NCBI GenBank assembly: GCA_934101495.1
Contig: CAKORG010000005.1
Span: forward strand, 1-58,640
DNA length: 58,640 bases
Direction of reading: 5' to 3'
DNA from: an uncultured Bacilli bacterium
GTDB lineage: Bacteria > Bacillota_I > Bacilli_A > RF39 > UBA660
Below are positions 1 to 9,543 of the stretch, one piece after another; position 1 is the first letter of the stretch; each line of letters opens with the position of its first letter. The notes below the pieces were generated by a model. It was given only the letters and a program-made list of their open reading frames with translations, made no database searches and had not been told where the DNA came from. The position numbers and the translations under genes are program-made.

Positions 1-837
1 ATTATAAGTGAAGAAAACGAAACATCATATAAATGGGTTGAAATAAGGACTAGCAACAACATTCATGGTTATATAGCGGGAACAAGTGAATACGTAAAAA
101 GACTCAATGTAACGGAGGATAAAAAGGAAGAAGTTCAAAAACCATCAAATAACAATAACAATAAAAATACCAACAATACAAATAAAAATAATAAAAATAA
201 TAAACAGCCTAAGACAGATGATAATAAATCTAATAGTGCTGATAATTCTAAATCTGATGACACTATTGAAAATATTGACGCTCCAATAAATGAACCAATT
301 GTATATAGTGGTTTTGGTGATAAAATTATTTCGAATGTAAAAATACCTCGTGGAAATTATAAAGCAATATTAACGTATAATGGAAAAGCCAATTTTATTG
401 TGAAACTATATGAAAATGGCAGTGCAACTTACGGAGATTTGTTAGCAAATGAAATAAATTCATATCAAGGAGTAGTCGTTGTCAAAGATGGTCAAAACAA
501 GGCGATTACAGATGGTATTTTAGAAGTAAAATCAAGTGGTAATTGGACTGTAAGATTTGAAAATGTAACCGGAAGTATTTTAGAGAACTCTATAACCGGA
601 AGTGGTGACGTAGTAACAGGTTGGTTTGCAGGTGATGGAAAAAGAAAAGTTGTAACAATGAATTATTCTGGAACGGCAAATTTTATAATAAAAGTTTTTG
701 ACCAAAATGGCTTACATGAAATAATAGCAAATGAAATAGGTGCTTATAACGGACAAGCTACTTTTGCAACGAGTTCAAAAAACAAATATTATTTTGAAAT
801 TGCTTCCAGTGGCCCTTGGACAATAAGTTGGGAATAG
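1..837 (+). CDS. SH3b-domain surface protein, 5'-truncated by window edge
   Basis: Frame 1 is open from base 1 to the TAG at 835-837, so this is the C-terminal part of a longer gene. The first ~35 codons are the end of a bacterial SH3 domain, followed by an Asn/Lys-rich low-complexity linker (about codons 50-85). The C-terminal region (from about base 300) contains two related beta-rich repeats: each has a 'YNGKANFIVKLYENG / YSGTANFIIKVFDQNG' strand pair, then 'LLANEI..Y' and a closing 'SSG.WT' motif. Bases 1-257 match 1206-1462 of the next gene with about five differences, so the two genes are a tandem duplication with different tips. By analogy with its neighbour the missing N-terminus probably carries a zinc ribbon and one membrane helix. 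The function is unknown; an extracellular binding role is inferred. Confidence 0.8.
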   Translation: MISEENETSYKWVEIRTSNNIHGYIAGTSEYVKRLNVTEDKKEEVQKPSNNNNNKNTNNTNKNNKNNKQPKTDDNKSNSADNSKSDDTIENIDAPINEPIVYSGFGDKIISNVKIPRGNYKAILTYNGKANFIVKLYENGSATYGDLLANEINSYQGVVVVKDGQNKAITDGILEVKSSGNWTVRFENVTGSILENSITGSGDVVTGWFAGDGKRKVVTMNYSGTANFIIKVFDQNGLHEIIANEIGAYNGQATFATSSKNKYYFEIASSGPWTISWE

Positions 838-860
838 ATAAATTTAGTGAGGCAATAAAA

Positions 861-1982
861 ATGACAAAAATTAAATGTAGTAAATGTAATGAAGAAACAG
901 AGAATAGTGCAAGATTCTGCCCAAATTGTGGAAAAAAGATTGGTAAGTCTGAGGAAAAACCAGACCAAAAAGTAAAAATGATTATCTTTGCTTTTATAGT
1001 CATAGTTTCAATTGGAATTGTTGTCACTGCGTTAATATATAAAAATAGAGATGATGTTGTTAATGAAGTTGTTGTAGCGGAAAGTAACCAAAGAGATGAA
1101 AATAAAAAACAAATTGAAGTCATAGCTGATTTTATAAACATTCGTAAATCAAGAAATATAAATAGTGAAAAACTAGGTAAGGTACGAAAAGGAGATATAT
1201 ACACAATTATAAGTGAAGAAAACGAAACATCATATAAATGGGTTGAAATAAGGACTAGCAACAACATTCATGGTTATATAGCAGGAACAAGTGAATACGT
1301 AAAAAGACTCAATATAACGGAGGATAAAAAAGAAGAAGTTCAAAAACCATCAAATAACAATAACAATAAAAACACCAACAATACAAATAAAAATAATAAA
1401 AATAATAACCAGCCTAAGACAGATGATAATAAATCTAATAGTGCTGATAATTCTAAATCTGAAGAATCTTTAAATCAAAACGAAAATGTTAAAACATGTG
1501 AAAAAACATGCGAAGAAGGCAATGTTCTTAAAAATCCGGATAGTGTTGAATGCTATTGTGAGCCAGAAAATTCTGCTGCGATAGCACAAGAAAAATTGAT
1601 AGTGGCATTAAAAAATGCGGGATTTACATGTAATGATATAAAATGCATTTTTGTTAAGACAAATTACTTTAAAGGAAAAATTTCTGAAAGTTATTCTTAT
1701 GTTATTGACTTTAATTCTAAAAAAATAAGAAGTATTTATTTAAATAATATTGATATAGGAGGATTTGAAGTAGATTATAACTATGAATATAACGAAGCAA
1801 CAGGAAAATGGTTTGATGTTTCGGGAAAATATAACACGACCTGTTCACAAATATATCCATTTTATATTTGCAACCCGGATAATACAAAAGCTTCAAAAGT
1901 TGTAAATGATACGGTATCAATATTTAAAAAACATTTGAAAAGTGCAGGTATTTCTGTTCACGACTTAGTAACATTTAAATAA
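861..1982 (+). CDS. zinc-ribbon, single-TM, SH3b membrane protein
   Basis: 373 residues. An N-terminal zinc ribbon (C6-x2-C9 ... C20-x2-C23) is followed by one transmembrane helix at about residues 39-60, an SH3b domain (about 83-150), an Asn/Lys-rich linker and a Cys-containing C-terminal domain (from about 208, starting with a CEKTCEEG motif). ATG 861 is preferred because GTGAGG lies 8 bases upstream; a TTG at 816 would overlap the previous gene. The order zinc ribbon-TM-SH3b suggests a cytosolic ribbon and an external SH3/tip domain. The linker and SH3 end are almost identical to the upstream partial gene, but the C-terminal tip is unrelated to it. No enzymatic motif is visible. Confidence 0.8.
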   Translation: MTKIKCSKCNEETENSARFCPNCGKKIGKSEEKPDQKVKMIIFAFIVIVSIGIVVTALIYKNRDDVVNEVVVAESNQRDENKKQIEVIADFINIRKSRNINSEKLGKVRKGDIYTIISEENETSYKWVEIRTSNNIHGYIAGTSEYVKRLNITEDKKEEVQKPSNNNNNKNTNNTNKNNKNNNQPKTDDNKSNSADNSKSEESLNQNENVKTCEKTCEEGNVLKNPDSVECYCEPENSAAIAQEKLIVALKNAGFTCNDIKCIFVKTNYFKGKISESYSYVIDFNSKKIRSIYLNNIDIGGFEVDYNYEYNEATGKWFDVSGKYNTTCSQIYPFYICNPDNTKASKVVNDTVSIFKKHLKSAGISVHDLVTFK

Positions 1983-2025
1983 GAAAAAAACATTTTTTGA
2001 GTAATGAAATAATGTTAATTTGCAC

Positions 2026-2054
2026 TTGATTATTTATTAAATTACCATTATAAT
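2026..2054 (+). promoter_or_regulatory. sigma-A promoter for rny
   Basis: TTGATT at 2026-2031, a 17-base spacer and a perfect TATAAT at 2049-2054, about 55 bases before the rny start codon. Confidence 0.75.
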
Positions 2055-2110
2055 AGATTTATAGAGATATAAATTTAAAAATATATTCTATAGAAAAACG
2101 GAGGATTGAA

Positions 2111-3664
2111 ATGGATAATTTATTATTCGCCATTTTATCCCTTATTGTTGGAATTCTTATTGGTTGTGGAGTACTTTATTTTATTCTTTCGAATAAAGCT
2201 TCAAAAACTATGAAAAATGCTAATAAAATAATAGAAGATGCAAAGAAAGAAGCAGAAAAAAATAAGAGAGATGCTTTATTAGAATTAAAGCAAGAATCAT
2301 ATCGTCTTAAACAAGAAACAGATGCGGAAATAAAACAAAGAAAAGCGGAAATTTTACAATCTGAAGACCGTCTTTTAACAAGAGAAAGTAACCTTGATAA
2401 AAGAGAAGAAATGTTACAAACAAGAGATAACTCTTTACAAGAAAAAGAAAATGATTTATTAGCAAAACAAAAAAAATTACAAGAAAAAGAGGACAAAATG
2501 GATGCGCTTATGAAAGAAGAAATAGCGCAACTTGAAAAAATTGCTGGATATAGCAAAGAAAAAGCACGTAAAGTTATTATGGAACGTGTAGAAAATGATA
2601 TGGAATTAGAAATAACTAATTATATCAAAGAAGAAGAAGCGAAAGCTAAACTAGAAGCTCATGAAATTGCTAAACAATTAATTGTTAGTAGTATGGAAAG
2701 ATATGCTGATGATGTAGTTGGCAATCAAACAGTAAGTACAATTGATTTACCCAATGATGATATGAAAGGAAGATTAATTGGACGTGAGGGAAGAAATATT
2801 AGAACAATTGAATCTGTAACAGGTGTTGATTTAATTATTGATGATACGCCAGAAGCTATTAGTTTATCATCATTTGACCCGCTTCGAAGAGAAATAGCTA
2901 GAATTACAATTGAAACTTTAATTAAGGATGGTAGAATACATCCAGGACGTATTGAAGAAGTGTATGACAAAACAGTTAAAGATGTAAATGCTAGAATAAT
3001 TCAAATTGGTAATCAAACAATTAATGATTTAGGAATTACTAAAATGGACCCTGAACTTGTTACTTTAGTTGGTAAATTAAATTTTAGAACAAGTTATGGA
3101 CAAAATGCTTTAAAACATTCAATTGAAGTTGCAAATCTTTGTGGACTTATGGCATCAGAACTTGGTGAGAATGTAACTCTTGCCAAAAGAGCAGGACTAT
3201 TACATGACATAGGTAAAGCTATTGACTTTGAAGTTGAAGGAAGCCATGTGGAAATTGGCCTTGAGTTTGCTAAAAGACATCATGAACCAGAAGTTGTACT
3301 AGACGCTATTGCTTCACATCATGGTGATACTGAAGCTAAATCGACAATTGCCGTTTTAGTAGCAATTGCAGATACACTATCAGCAGCAAGACCTGGTGCT
3401 AGAAATGATTCATTAGAAAATTACATTAAACGACTTGAACAACTTGAAGAAATTGGAAACTCTTATGAAGGTGTTGAAAAGACATTTGCAATGCAAGCTG
3501 GAAGAGAACTACGTGTTATTGTAAAACCTCAAGAAGTTGATGATGCTAAAAGTTATAAAATGGCTAGGGATATTAAAGAAAAAATTGAAAATGAATTGCA
3601 ATATCCTGGTACAATAAAGATAACTGTTATTAGAGAAACAAGAGTACAAGAAGAGGCTAAATAA
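2111..3664 (+). CDS. rny: ribonuclease Y
   Basis: 517 residues, the usual RNase Y length. Order: N-terminal membrane anchor (about 4-24), long charged coiled coil (about 25-190), KH RNA-binding domain (about 205-270, with GRLIGREGRNIRTIE) and an HD metal-dependent phosphohydrolase domain with the H365-D366 pair in LLHDIGKA. RNase Y is the membrane-anchored endonuclease that starts mRNA decay in many Bacillota. A GGAGG site lies 6 bases before ATG. It has its own sigma-A promoter and is not next to recA/cinA or ymdB as in Bacillus subtilis. Confidence 0.97.
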   Translation: MDNLLFAILSLIVGILIGCGVLYFILSNKASKTMKNANKIIEDAKKEAEKNKRDALLELKQESYRLKQETDAEIKQRKAEILQSEDRLLTRESNLDKREEMLQTRDNSLQEKENDLLAKQKKLQEKEDKMDALMKEEIAQLEKIAGYSKEKARKVIMERVENDMELEITNYIKEEEAKAKLEAHEIAKQLIVSSMERYADDVVGNQTVSTIDLPNDDMKGRLIGREGRNIRTIESVTGVDLIIDDTPEAISLSSFDPLRREIARITIETLIKDGRIHPGRIEEVYDKTVKDVNARIIQIGNQTINDLGITKMDPELVTLVGKLNFRTSYGQNALKHSIEVANLCGLMASELGENVTLAKRAGLLHDIGKAIDFEVEGSHVEIGLEFAKRHHEPEVVLDAIASHHGDTEAKSTIAVLVAIADTLSAARPGARNDSLENYIKRLEQLEEIGNSYEGVEKTFAMQAGRELRVIVKPQEVDDAKSYKMARDIKEKIENELQYPGTIKITVIRETRVQEEAK

Positions 3665-3758
3665 GTTTCTTCTTTTTCTATGCAAAAATACTTTATTATT
3701 TAAGTGTTTTATGTTATTATTAATACATAAGAAAATATTAAGGAGTAAGAAGTAAATT

Positions 3759-4793
3759 ATGAAAAAAGCATTGAGTGTAATAGGTAAAATAGCATCATTT
3801 TTAGGTGTAACAATTGGTATGGTTTTAGTGGCTTTAATTTTAACAATAACTTTGATATGTCATGGCCCAAGTGAAAGTGCCAAAGAATTATTTGCCACAA
3901 CAATTCTTGAAACTGGACAATTAAAATTCTTAGCTAATGTCTTTTTAAGCAAAGAAGAATTACAAGAAATCGTTGATAAAAATTCACTTCAAGATATGGA
4001 TGCCGAAGTGGATACTGACTTAATTAATACTGAAGTTAACAAAGAAAAAGAATTAATAGAAATAAAAAAAGTTAGTGGTAATAACTTTGAAGGAACAATG
4101 ATGATAGTTAATGACCCATCAAAAATTAGTTTAGCAACAACATATCCATGGGGTGAATATGGTAAAGAACTTGGAGTATTAGTTGATGATGCTGGTGCTA
4201 TTGCTGGTGTAAATGGGGGTATTTACTATTCAAGTGGTAATAAAGGTGGAAGACCTTATGGTGTAACTGTTAGTAATGGTGAAGTTCAAGATATAAGTTT
4301 AGGGCTTTCAGGTTTATACCTAATTGGTTTTGATGAAAATAATCTTCTTCGTATTATAAATTTGGAAGGTATGAATAAAGCAGCAGTTGAAAAAATGTTA
4401 AAAGAAGAAAAAATCAGAGATGCAATATCTTTCCAAGAAGAAGCATCAGATAAAAATAATCACTTTGTTAAGTTAATAATTAATGGTGAAAAAAGAGAAT
4501 TAAATGGAATGGGTAGTGGAGCAAATCCAAGAACAGCCATAGGTCAAAGAAAAGATGGAAGTGTACTTATACTTGTAACAGATGGAAGGGGTAAAAATGG
4601 TCATCTAGGTGCAACAGCATCTGACTTAATTGAAATAATGGCAGAATATGGTGCTGTAAATGCAGCAAACTTAGATGGCGGAAGTTCATCATCAATGTAT
4701 TATAATAAAGAATATTTAATGACTAGTGTAACATTCTACTATTCAAATTCATCATGGAGATTACCAACAGCATTCGTAGTAAAGGATAATTAA
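3759..4793 (+). CDS. phosphodiester glycosidase (NAGPA-domain) membrane protein
   Basis: 344 residues. One N-terminal membrane helix (about 8-35) and an external NAGPA/DUF2233 domain from about residue 85. The family hallmarks are visible: GVNGGIYY, NPRTAIGQRKDGSVLILVTDGR-type strand, and the late NLDGGSSSSM loop. The family cleaves N-acetylglucosamine-1-phosphodiester bonds; bacterial members act on cell-surface glycopolymers. It is the first gene of a tight three-gene operon (next start 1 base after the stop) with a membrane protein and a glycosyltransferase, so a role in envelope polymer processing is inferred. Confidence 0.88.
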   Translation: MKKALSVIGKIASFLGVTIGMVLVALILTITLICHGPSESAKELFATTILETGQLKFLANVFLSKEELQEIVDKNSLQDMDAEVDTDLINTEVNKEKELIEIKKVSGNNFEGTMMIVNDPSKISLATTYPWGEYGKELGVLVDDAGAIAGVNGGIYYSSGNKGGRPYGVTVSNGEVQDISLGLSGLYLIGFDENNLLRIINLEGMNKAAVEKMLKEEKIRDAISFQEEASDKNNHFVKLIINGEKRELNGMGSGANPRTAIGQRKDGSVLILVTDGRGKNGHLGATASDLIEIMAEYGAVNAANLDGGSSSSMYYNKEYLMTSVTFYYSNSSWRLPTAFVVKDN

Positions 4794-4794
4794 T

Positions 4795-5883
4795 ATGGCA
4801 AAATCAAGAAGAAAATCATTATTTAAAAAAAGTTTATTAATATATACAATTATTGCATCAATTTTATGTGTTGTCTTCGTAATTTATATATTTGTAACTT
4901 TAAAAACATATGAAAAAAATCAAACAACAACATTTATAAAATCTACCATAGCTAAGTTAGATGATGACACATTAAAAGGTTATTTAAAAGATAATAATCA
5001 AAATGAAAACCTTTTAGATGAATATAAAAAACAAATAAATGATAAAGATATCAAAGTTATCAAAAAAGATGAAAATAATTTTGAAGTAGAATTAAATGAA
5101 AGAGTTTTATTTGATGTTGAAACAAAATATTTAAAAACTGAAACAAAGCTTGGAATGTTTAGTTATGAACTTAGAGATATAACTAATATAACACCACATT
5201 TAGAAAGAGGATTAATCTATTATGATATAACAGTACCATCAACATATGAAATTAACATTGATGGAAAAAAAGCAGAAAATCCTGTTAAAAAAGAAAAATA
5301 TAAAAACTTAGATTATATGTATCAAAATGACTCAATGCCTTACATAGTAACCTATGAAGTAAACAATTTAACTAAAGAAGTAGATATAAAGGCAACAAAT
5401 GAGTATGGAAAAGAAGTAAGTTTAAAGAAAAATAAATTTGCATATAAAGCGGAAAAGAACTATCTATCATTTGATACTTATGATGAAGCTAAAAAATACT
5501 TAAGTAGTGAAGTAGATATCTGGGATTTTGCTCACAAATGGAGTTTATTTTTAACAAATGATTTAAGTGGCTTATCCCATGGTTACAATACTATAAAAAC
5601 ATATTTTATTGATGGAACAGAAATGAATCGAAGAGCATATAACTGGGCCCACAATATAGATATTATGTTTACAAGTAGACATACCTTAAAAAATCCACCA
5701 TTTACAAATGAAAAGTTAAGTAACTTTACTATTTATAGTAAGAATGCCTTTTCTTGTGAAGTATATCTAGATAAACATATGGTAGTAAATGGCAAAGAAC
5801 AAATAGATACAATGCATGATTATATATATTTTATAAATGATAATAATACATGGAAGGTTGTAAATATAAAGGCAGGGGAATAA
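4795..5883 (+). CDS. single-pass membrane protein of unknown function
   Basis: 362 residues. Basic N-terminus, one membrane helix at about 14-35, then a long mixed alpha/beta extracellular region without recognised catalytic motifs. It starts one base after the NAGPA gene and ends one base before the glycosyltransferase, so the three are surely cotranscribed. The C-terminal ~100 residues (from about WDFAHKWSLF) are aromatic-rich and compact, like an NTF2-type fold, but this is only an impression. No function is assigned. Confidence 0.8.
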   Translation: MAKSRRKSLFKKSLLIYTIIASILCVVFVIYIFVTLKTYEKNQTTTFIKSTIAKLDDDTLKGYLKDNNQNENLLDEYKKQINDKDIKVIKKDENNFEVELNERVLFDVETKYLKTETKLGMFSYELRDITNITPHLERGLIYYDITVPSTYEINIDGKKAENPVKKEKYKNLDYMYQNDSMPYIVTYEVNNLTKEVDIKATNEYGKEVSLKKNKFAYKAEKNYLSFDTYDEAKKYLSSEVDIWDFAHKWSLFLTNDLSGLSHGYNTIKTYFIDGTEMNRRAYNWAHNIDIMFTSRHTLKNPPFTNEKLSNFTIYSKNAFSCEVYLDKHMVVNGKEQIDTMHDYIYFINDNNTWKVVNIKAGE

Positions 5884-5884
5884 T

Positions 5885-6871
5885 ATGAATAAAGATATCG
5901 TGGTATTAATACCAGTGTATGATCCAAATGAAGAGATAATGGATACGTTTTTAGAAAAGTTAACTAAAAAGTTTGAAAATATTGTATTCATAAATGATGG
6001 ATGCAGTGAAAAACATGATAAATACATGAAGAGGTTAGCTAAGAAATATCCAGTTGTAAAACATAATGTTAACCTAGGTAAAGGAAGAGGTTTAAAAAAT
6101 GGTATAAACTATATTTTAAATAATTATCCAGATGCCAAAGTTATAGTAACTGCAGATTGTGATGGTCAACATAGTGTTAAAGATATTAAAAAATGTGGTG
6201 ATGTTGCCAAGAAAAATATGGATAGTTTAGTTCTTGGTGTCAGAGATTTCTCAGATAAAAATGTTCCAACACGTTCAAAATTTGGTAATGTTATAACTAG
6301 AAATGTTTTATATTCTTTCGTAGGTCAAAAGGTAAGTGATACACAAACAGGACTTAGAGCAATGAGTTTAGATATTGCAAAAAATTTAATTGCTGTATCC
6401 GGAGAAAGATATGAGTACGAAACAAATGTCTTAATAGAAACAAAACTTAAAAATATACCTATAAAAGAAGTAGTTATTGAAACGATTTATATTAATGATA
6501 ATGAAACAAGTCATTTTAATCCTGTTAAAGATTCAATCAGAGTATATCGTTTATTTGCATCATATATACTATTTACGTTACTTGCTTATATTATTGAAAC
6601 AGTTATATTTGCTAAAGTTTATGATATAAATAGTGCATTATATGTAATACCATTATTCTTACTTTTAAGTAAAATAGTATCATGTATAATAAAAATGATA
6701 TTTAATAATCATGTTAATTTAAAATATGTAATAATTAATTATGTAATAAGTGCTATTATTTTATCTTTAGTTAAATCACATATTATATTAATTAAAATCA
6801 TAATAGATATTATAATGTTTATATCAAGTTTGATTTTATCAAAGTTTAAAACGTTAAAAGAAAACAAATAA
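5885..6871 (+). CDS. family 2 glycosyltransferase with C-terminal GtrA-like membrane domain
   Basis: 328 residues. The N-terminal GT-A domain has the VLIPVYDPNEEI nucleotide-binding start, INDG, NLGKGRGLKNG and the metal-binding TADCDGQH motif; QTGLRAM is also typical of DPM1/polyprenol-phosphate sugar transferases. From about residue 220 there are four hydrophobic helices, as in GtrA flippase domains. It probably loads a sugar onto undecaprenyl phosphate and may flip it. It is the last gene of the NAGPA operon, supporting a role in surface glycan synthesis. Confidence 0.88.
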   Translation: MNKDIVVLIPVYDPNEEIMDTFLEKLTKKFENIVFINDGCSEKHDKYMKRLAKKYPVVKHNVNLGKGRGLKNGINYILNNYPDAKVIVTADCDGQHSVKDIKKCGDVAKKNMDSLVLGVRDFSDKNVPTRSKFGNVITRNVLYSFVGQKVSDTQTGLRAMSLDIAKNLIAVSGERYEYETNVLIETKLKNIPIKEVVIETIYINDNETSHFNPVKDSIRVYRLFASYILFTLLAYIIETVIFAKVYDINSALYVIPLFLLLSKIVSCIIKMIFNNHVNLKYVIINYVISAIILSLVKSHIILIKIIIDIIMFISSLILSKFKTLKENK

Positions 6872-6964
6872 TTATGTAAGTTTGTTAACTATTATACAAA
6901 AAGATAAAAAAATATTTCTATTATGATAAAAGTGTGATAAAATTATCTTAAGGAGGATAAAAAT

Positions 6965-7516
6965 ATGAAATGGTGGATAATATTAATTATAGTTCTAGTC
7001 TTAATTATACTTTGGGCGATTAGTGTATACAATAGTTTAGTAGCACTTAGAAATAGAGTTAAAGACCAATGGGCTCAAATTGATGTTCAATTGAAGAGAA
7101 GATTTGATTTAATACCAAATTTAGTAGAAACAGTTAAAGGCTATACTAAACACGAATCTGAAACACTTGAAGCTGTAATTAAGGCTCGTAACACTTATGT
7201 TTCTGCTACTGTTCCTGAAGAACAAATGAAAGCTGATGGAGAACTTACACAAGCAATTTCTAAATTATTTGCTTTAACTGAAAGTTACCCAGAATTAAAA
7301 GCTAATACAAATTTCCAAGCTTTACAACAAGAACTTACAGAAACTGAAAGTAAAATTGCTGCAGCACGTCAATTCTATAATGATACAGTTATGGTTTATA
7401 ACAATAAAGTATCCATGGTGCCAAGTAATATTATTGCAAGTTTATTTAAGTTTAACAAAGAAGCTTTCTTTGAAGCAAATGAAACAGAACGACAAAATGT
7501 TCAAGTTAAATTCTAA
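6965..7516 (+). CDS. lemA: LemA family protein
   Basis: 183 residues. N-terminal membrane helix (3-23), then the LemA helical-bundle core: SLVALRNRVKDQWAQIDVQLKRRFDLIPNLVETVKGYT, TETESKIAAARQFYNDTV and a final NVQVKF. AGGAGG lies 7 bases before ATG. It is paired with the downstream DUF2207 gene, a very common linkage in Bacillota; a hairpin terminator between them probably lowers expression of the second gene. The biochemical role of LemA is not established. Confidence 0.95.
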   Translation: MKWWIILIIVLVLIILWAISVYNSLVALRNRVKDQWAQIDVQLKRRFDLIPNLVETVKGYTKHESETLEAVIKARNTYVSATVPEEQMKADGELTQAISKLFALTESYPELKANTNFQALQQELTETESKIAAARQFYNDTVMVYNNKVSMVPSNIIASLFKFNKEAFFEANETERQNVQVKF

Positions 7517-7537
7517 GACGTTCTAAACGTCTTTTTT
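7516..7537 (+). terminator. intrinsic terminator between lemA and DUF2207 gene
   Basis: A perfect 7-bp stem AGACGTT / AACGTCT (7516-7522 and 7526-7532) with a 3-base loop and a T6 tract. It overlaps the lemA stop codon and lies only 18 bases before the next start, so partial read-through is likely. Confidence 0.75.
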
Positions 7538-7555
7538 AATATTAAGAGGTGAGTT

Positions 7556-9418
7556 ATGAAAAAAATATTAATTGCAATTATAACATTTATGTGTTTACCA
7601 CTTGTAAGTTTTGCTGCTGATTATGATATAAAACATTTTTATATTGATGCTACTTTACAAGAAAATGGCGATATAGACGTTCAAGAATTAATTGTTTTAA
7701 AAGGGACATTTAATGGTTATGAAAGAGATATATTTTATAGAAATGATTATGGTAATTATAGTGCAAGTGATTTAGAAAGTTTAAGTATATCTGCTGGTTA
7801 TGTAAATAATGTTTCTTTTGATACTTTTAATAATGACTTTGATTTATTTGAAGAAGTTGATTATGCTAATAATGGTACAAAAGCAAGATATATATTAACT
7901 AACATGAGTGAAGGTATTAGAGTTAGAATGTATTATGCAACTGATGATGATACTACAGCATTTTTAATTAAATATACTTTAAAAGATGTTGGTATTGCTC
8001 ATAATGATGTTATTGAATATTATTGGAATTTTTTAGGTACTGGTTTTGAAGATGATATCAGAGATTTACAAATTAGAGTAAACTATCCAACTAAAATGAA
8101 AAAAGAAGACTTTAGCTGGTGGTTTCATGGTCCCCTTACTGGTTCATCTGATATCGTAGATGTTAGTACAAATTATACAAGTGTTTTAGCAAAAGTTAAA
8201 AAATTAGATTCTGGAACCGCGGTTGATTTTAGAACTCTTGTGCCTAAAAATGGATTTAATGAAAGTTTATTTTCTAAGACAAGTAATGAAGATGTTAAAG
8301 AAAGTATTATAGAAAGTGAAGATGCTATAGTTGCTCAAGATAATGCTTTAAGAAAAAAATATAGGGCTTATTTTTATACGATTGAAGGTTTATCAATTGT
8401 TTATTATGTTCTTTTAGTAAGCTTATGGATTTATGTTTACAAAAAATATGATAAAGAAAGAAAACCTAAATTTGTTGGTGAATATAACAGAGAATTTATT
8501 GATGATTATAATGTTGAAGTAATAGATTATTTAATGAATAATACGATAACTCCAAACGCTATGAGTGCATCACTTATGAATTTAATTTACAAGAAAAATG
8601 TTAGTGTTGAAAAATTACCTGAACAAAAAAATAATTATAAATTTACATTAGTTAATAGAGATAATTTAAATGATACAGAAAATTGCTTAGTAGATTTTCT
8701 ATTTAAAACAGTAGGTGGTAATAATGAATTTACAACAAAAGAATTAAAGTCATATGCAGCATCCACAAAAACATGTAACAATTTTATGAATAGTTATACT
8801 AAATGGAAAAATAAAGTTATTGAAGATGGAAAAAATCAAGGTTTCTTTGATAAATTACCTGGTAGATATGGTTATGGTTTCTTTATGTTATTATTAGCCT
8901 TTATAATTTATTTTGCTAGTATCATGCTTAACGTAGATACATTTATCGTAAATACTTTAATATTTGCAGCCATTATTTTTATAGTTTATATTGGTACAAT
9001 TAAAAGAAAAAGTGAAAAAGGTATTGAACACTATACAAGATGGAAAGCATTTAAAAAGTTCTTAAATGATTTTGGTACATTTGATACTAAAGAATTACCA
9101 GAAATTATTTTGTGGGAAAGATATTTAGTATATGCAACGATTTTTGGTCTTGCTAAAAAAGTTCAAAAAGATATGAATGTTAAGATTAAAGAAATAGAAC
9201 TTACAGATACCTACTATGGAAATAATTATATATTTATTAATGACTTTGATATGACTAATGTAATTAGTTCATCACTTAATGAAGCTTTTAGAGGAGCTCA
9301 AACAACTATTAATAGAGAAATGGCTAGCTCATCAAGTGGTTCATTTGGTGGTCATGGTGGAGGATTTTCATCAGGCGGCGGCTTTGGTGGCGGCGGCGGT
9401 GGAGGTCGAGGTTTCTAA
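7556..9418 (+). CDS. DUF2207 domain membrane protein
   Basis: 620 residues. Signal peptide (1-20, ending SFAA), an extracellular beta-rich DUF2207 domain, a membrane helix at about 278-298, a cytoplasmic stretch, two more helices at about 440-480, and a C-terminal tail made almost only of Ser and Gly ending in GGGGGGGRGF. This architecture matches DUF2207 proteins encoded next to lemA. AAGAGGTG lies 6 bases before ATG. The function of the family is unknown; the Gly-rich tail is a usual feature, not a sequencing artefact. Confidence 0.93.
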   Translation: MKKILIAIITFMCLPLVSFAADYDIKHFYIDATLQENGDIDVQELIVLKGTFNGYERDIFYRNDYGNYSASDLESLSISAGYVNNVSFDTFNNDFDLFEEVDYANNGTKARYILTNMSEGIRVRMYYATDDDTTAFLIKYTLKDVGIAHNDVIEYYWNFLGTGFEDDIRDLQIRVNYPTKMKKEDFSWWFHGPLTGSSDIVDVSTNYTSVLAKVKKLDSGTAVDFRTLVPKNGFNESLFSKTSNEDVKESIIESEDAIVAQDNALRKKYRAYFYTIEGLSIVYYVLLVSLWIYVYKKYDKERKPKFVGEYNREFIDDYNVEVIDYLMNNTITPNAMSASLMNLIYKKNVSVEKLPEQKNNYKFTLVNRDNLNDTENCLVDFLFKTVGGNNEFTTKELKSYAASTKTCNNFMNSYTKWKNKVIEDGKNQGFFDKLPGRYGYGFFMLLLAFIIYFASIMLNVDTFIVNTLIFAAIIFIVYIGTIKRKSEKGIEHYTRWKAFKKFLNDFGTFDTKELPEIILWERYLVYATIFGLAKKVQKDMNVKIKEIELTDTYYGNNYIFINDFDMTNVISSSLNEAFRGAQTTINREMASSSSGSFGGHGGGFSSGGGFGGGGGGGRGF

Positions 9419-9467
9419 AAGAAACTTTACACTCATTTTACAAAAGTCTGCAAAATGGCTTGTAACC

Positions 9468-9520
9468 TTTTGACATGTTTTGTCGAAAGTGTTGCAGGCT
9501 CTTTTCTTTGCCTTTATAAT
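9468..9520 (+). promoter_or_regulatory. Spo0A-box-like element and sigma-A promoter
   Basis: TTTGACATGTTTTGTCGAAA lies at 9469-9488; its right half contains TGTCGAA, the Spo0A box consensus. It is followed by TTGCAG (9492-9497), a 17-base spacer and TATAAT (9515-9520). The same 21-bp element recurs at 39674-39694 before another tiny gene. Spo0A control is inferred from the motif alone. Confidence 0.6.
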
Positions 9521-9543
9521 ACACAATTTAAGGAGGTATTATT

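Noticed and set aside
121..260. Repetitive AAT/AAC-rich DNA as a possible microsatellite or CRISPR
   Set aside because: It is the in-frame Asn/Lys linker of a surface protein; there are no regular spacers. No CRISPR array was seen anywhere in the window.
758..1267. 169-codon minus-strand frame opposite the SH3b gene
   Set aside because: Composition is that of an antisense shadow and the plus-strand gene has clear domains and a ribosome site.
3681..3735. Possible sigma-A promoter before the NAGPA gene
   Set aside because: Several AT-rich hexamers fit loosely but none has both boxes at 16-18 bases, so it is not listed as a feature.
9279..9473. Alternative-frame open reading frame over the end of the DUF2207 gene
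   Set aside because: It arises from the Gly-rich repeat codons of the real gene; it has no ribosome site and runs into a promoter region.
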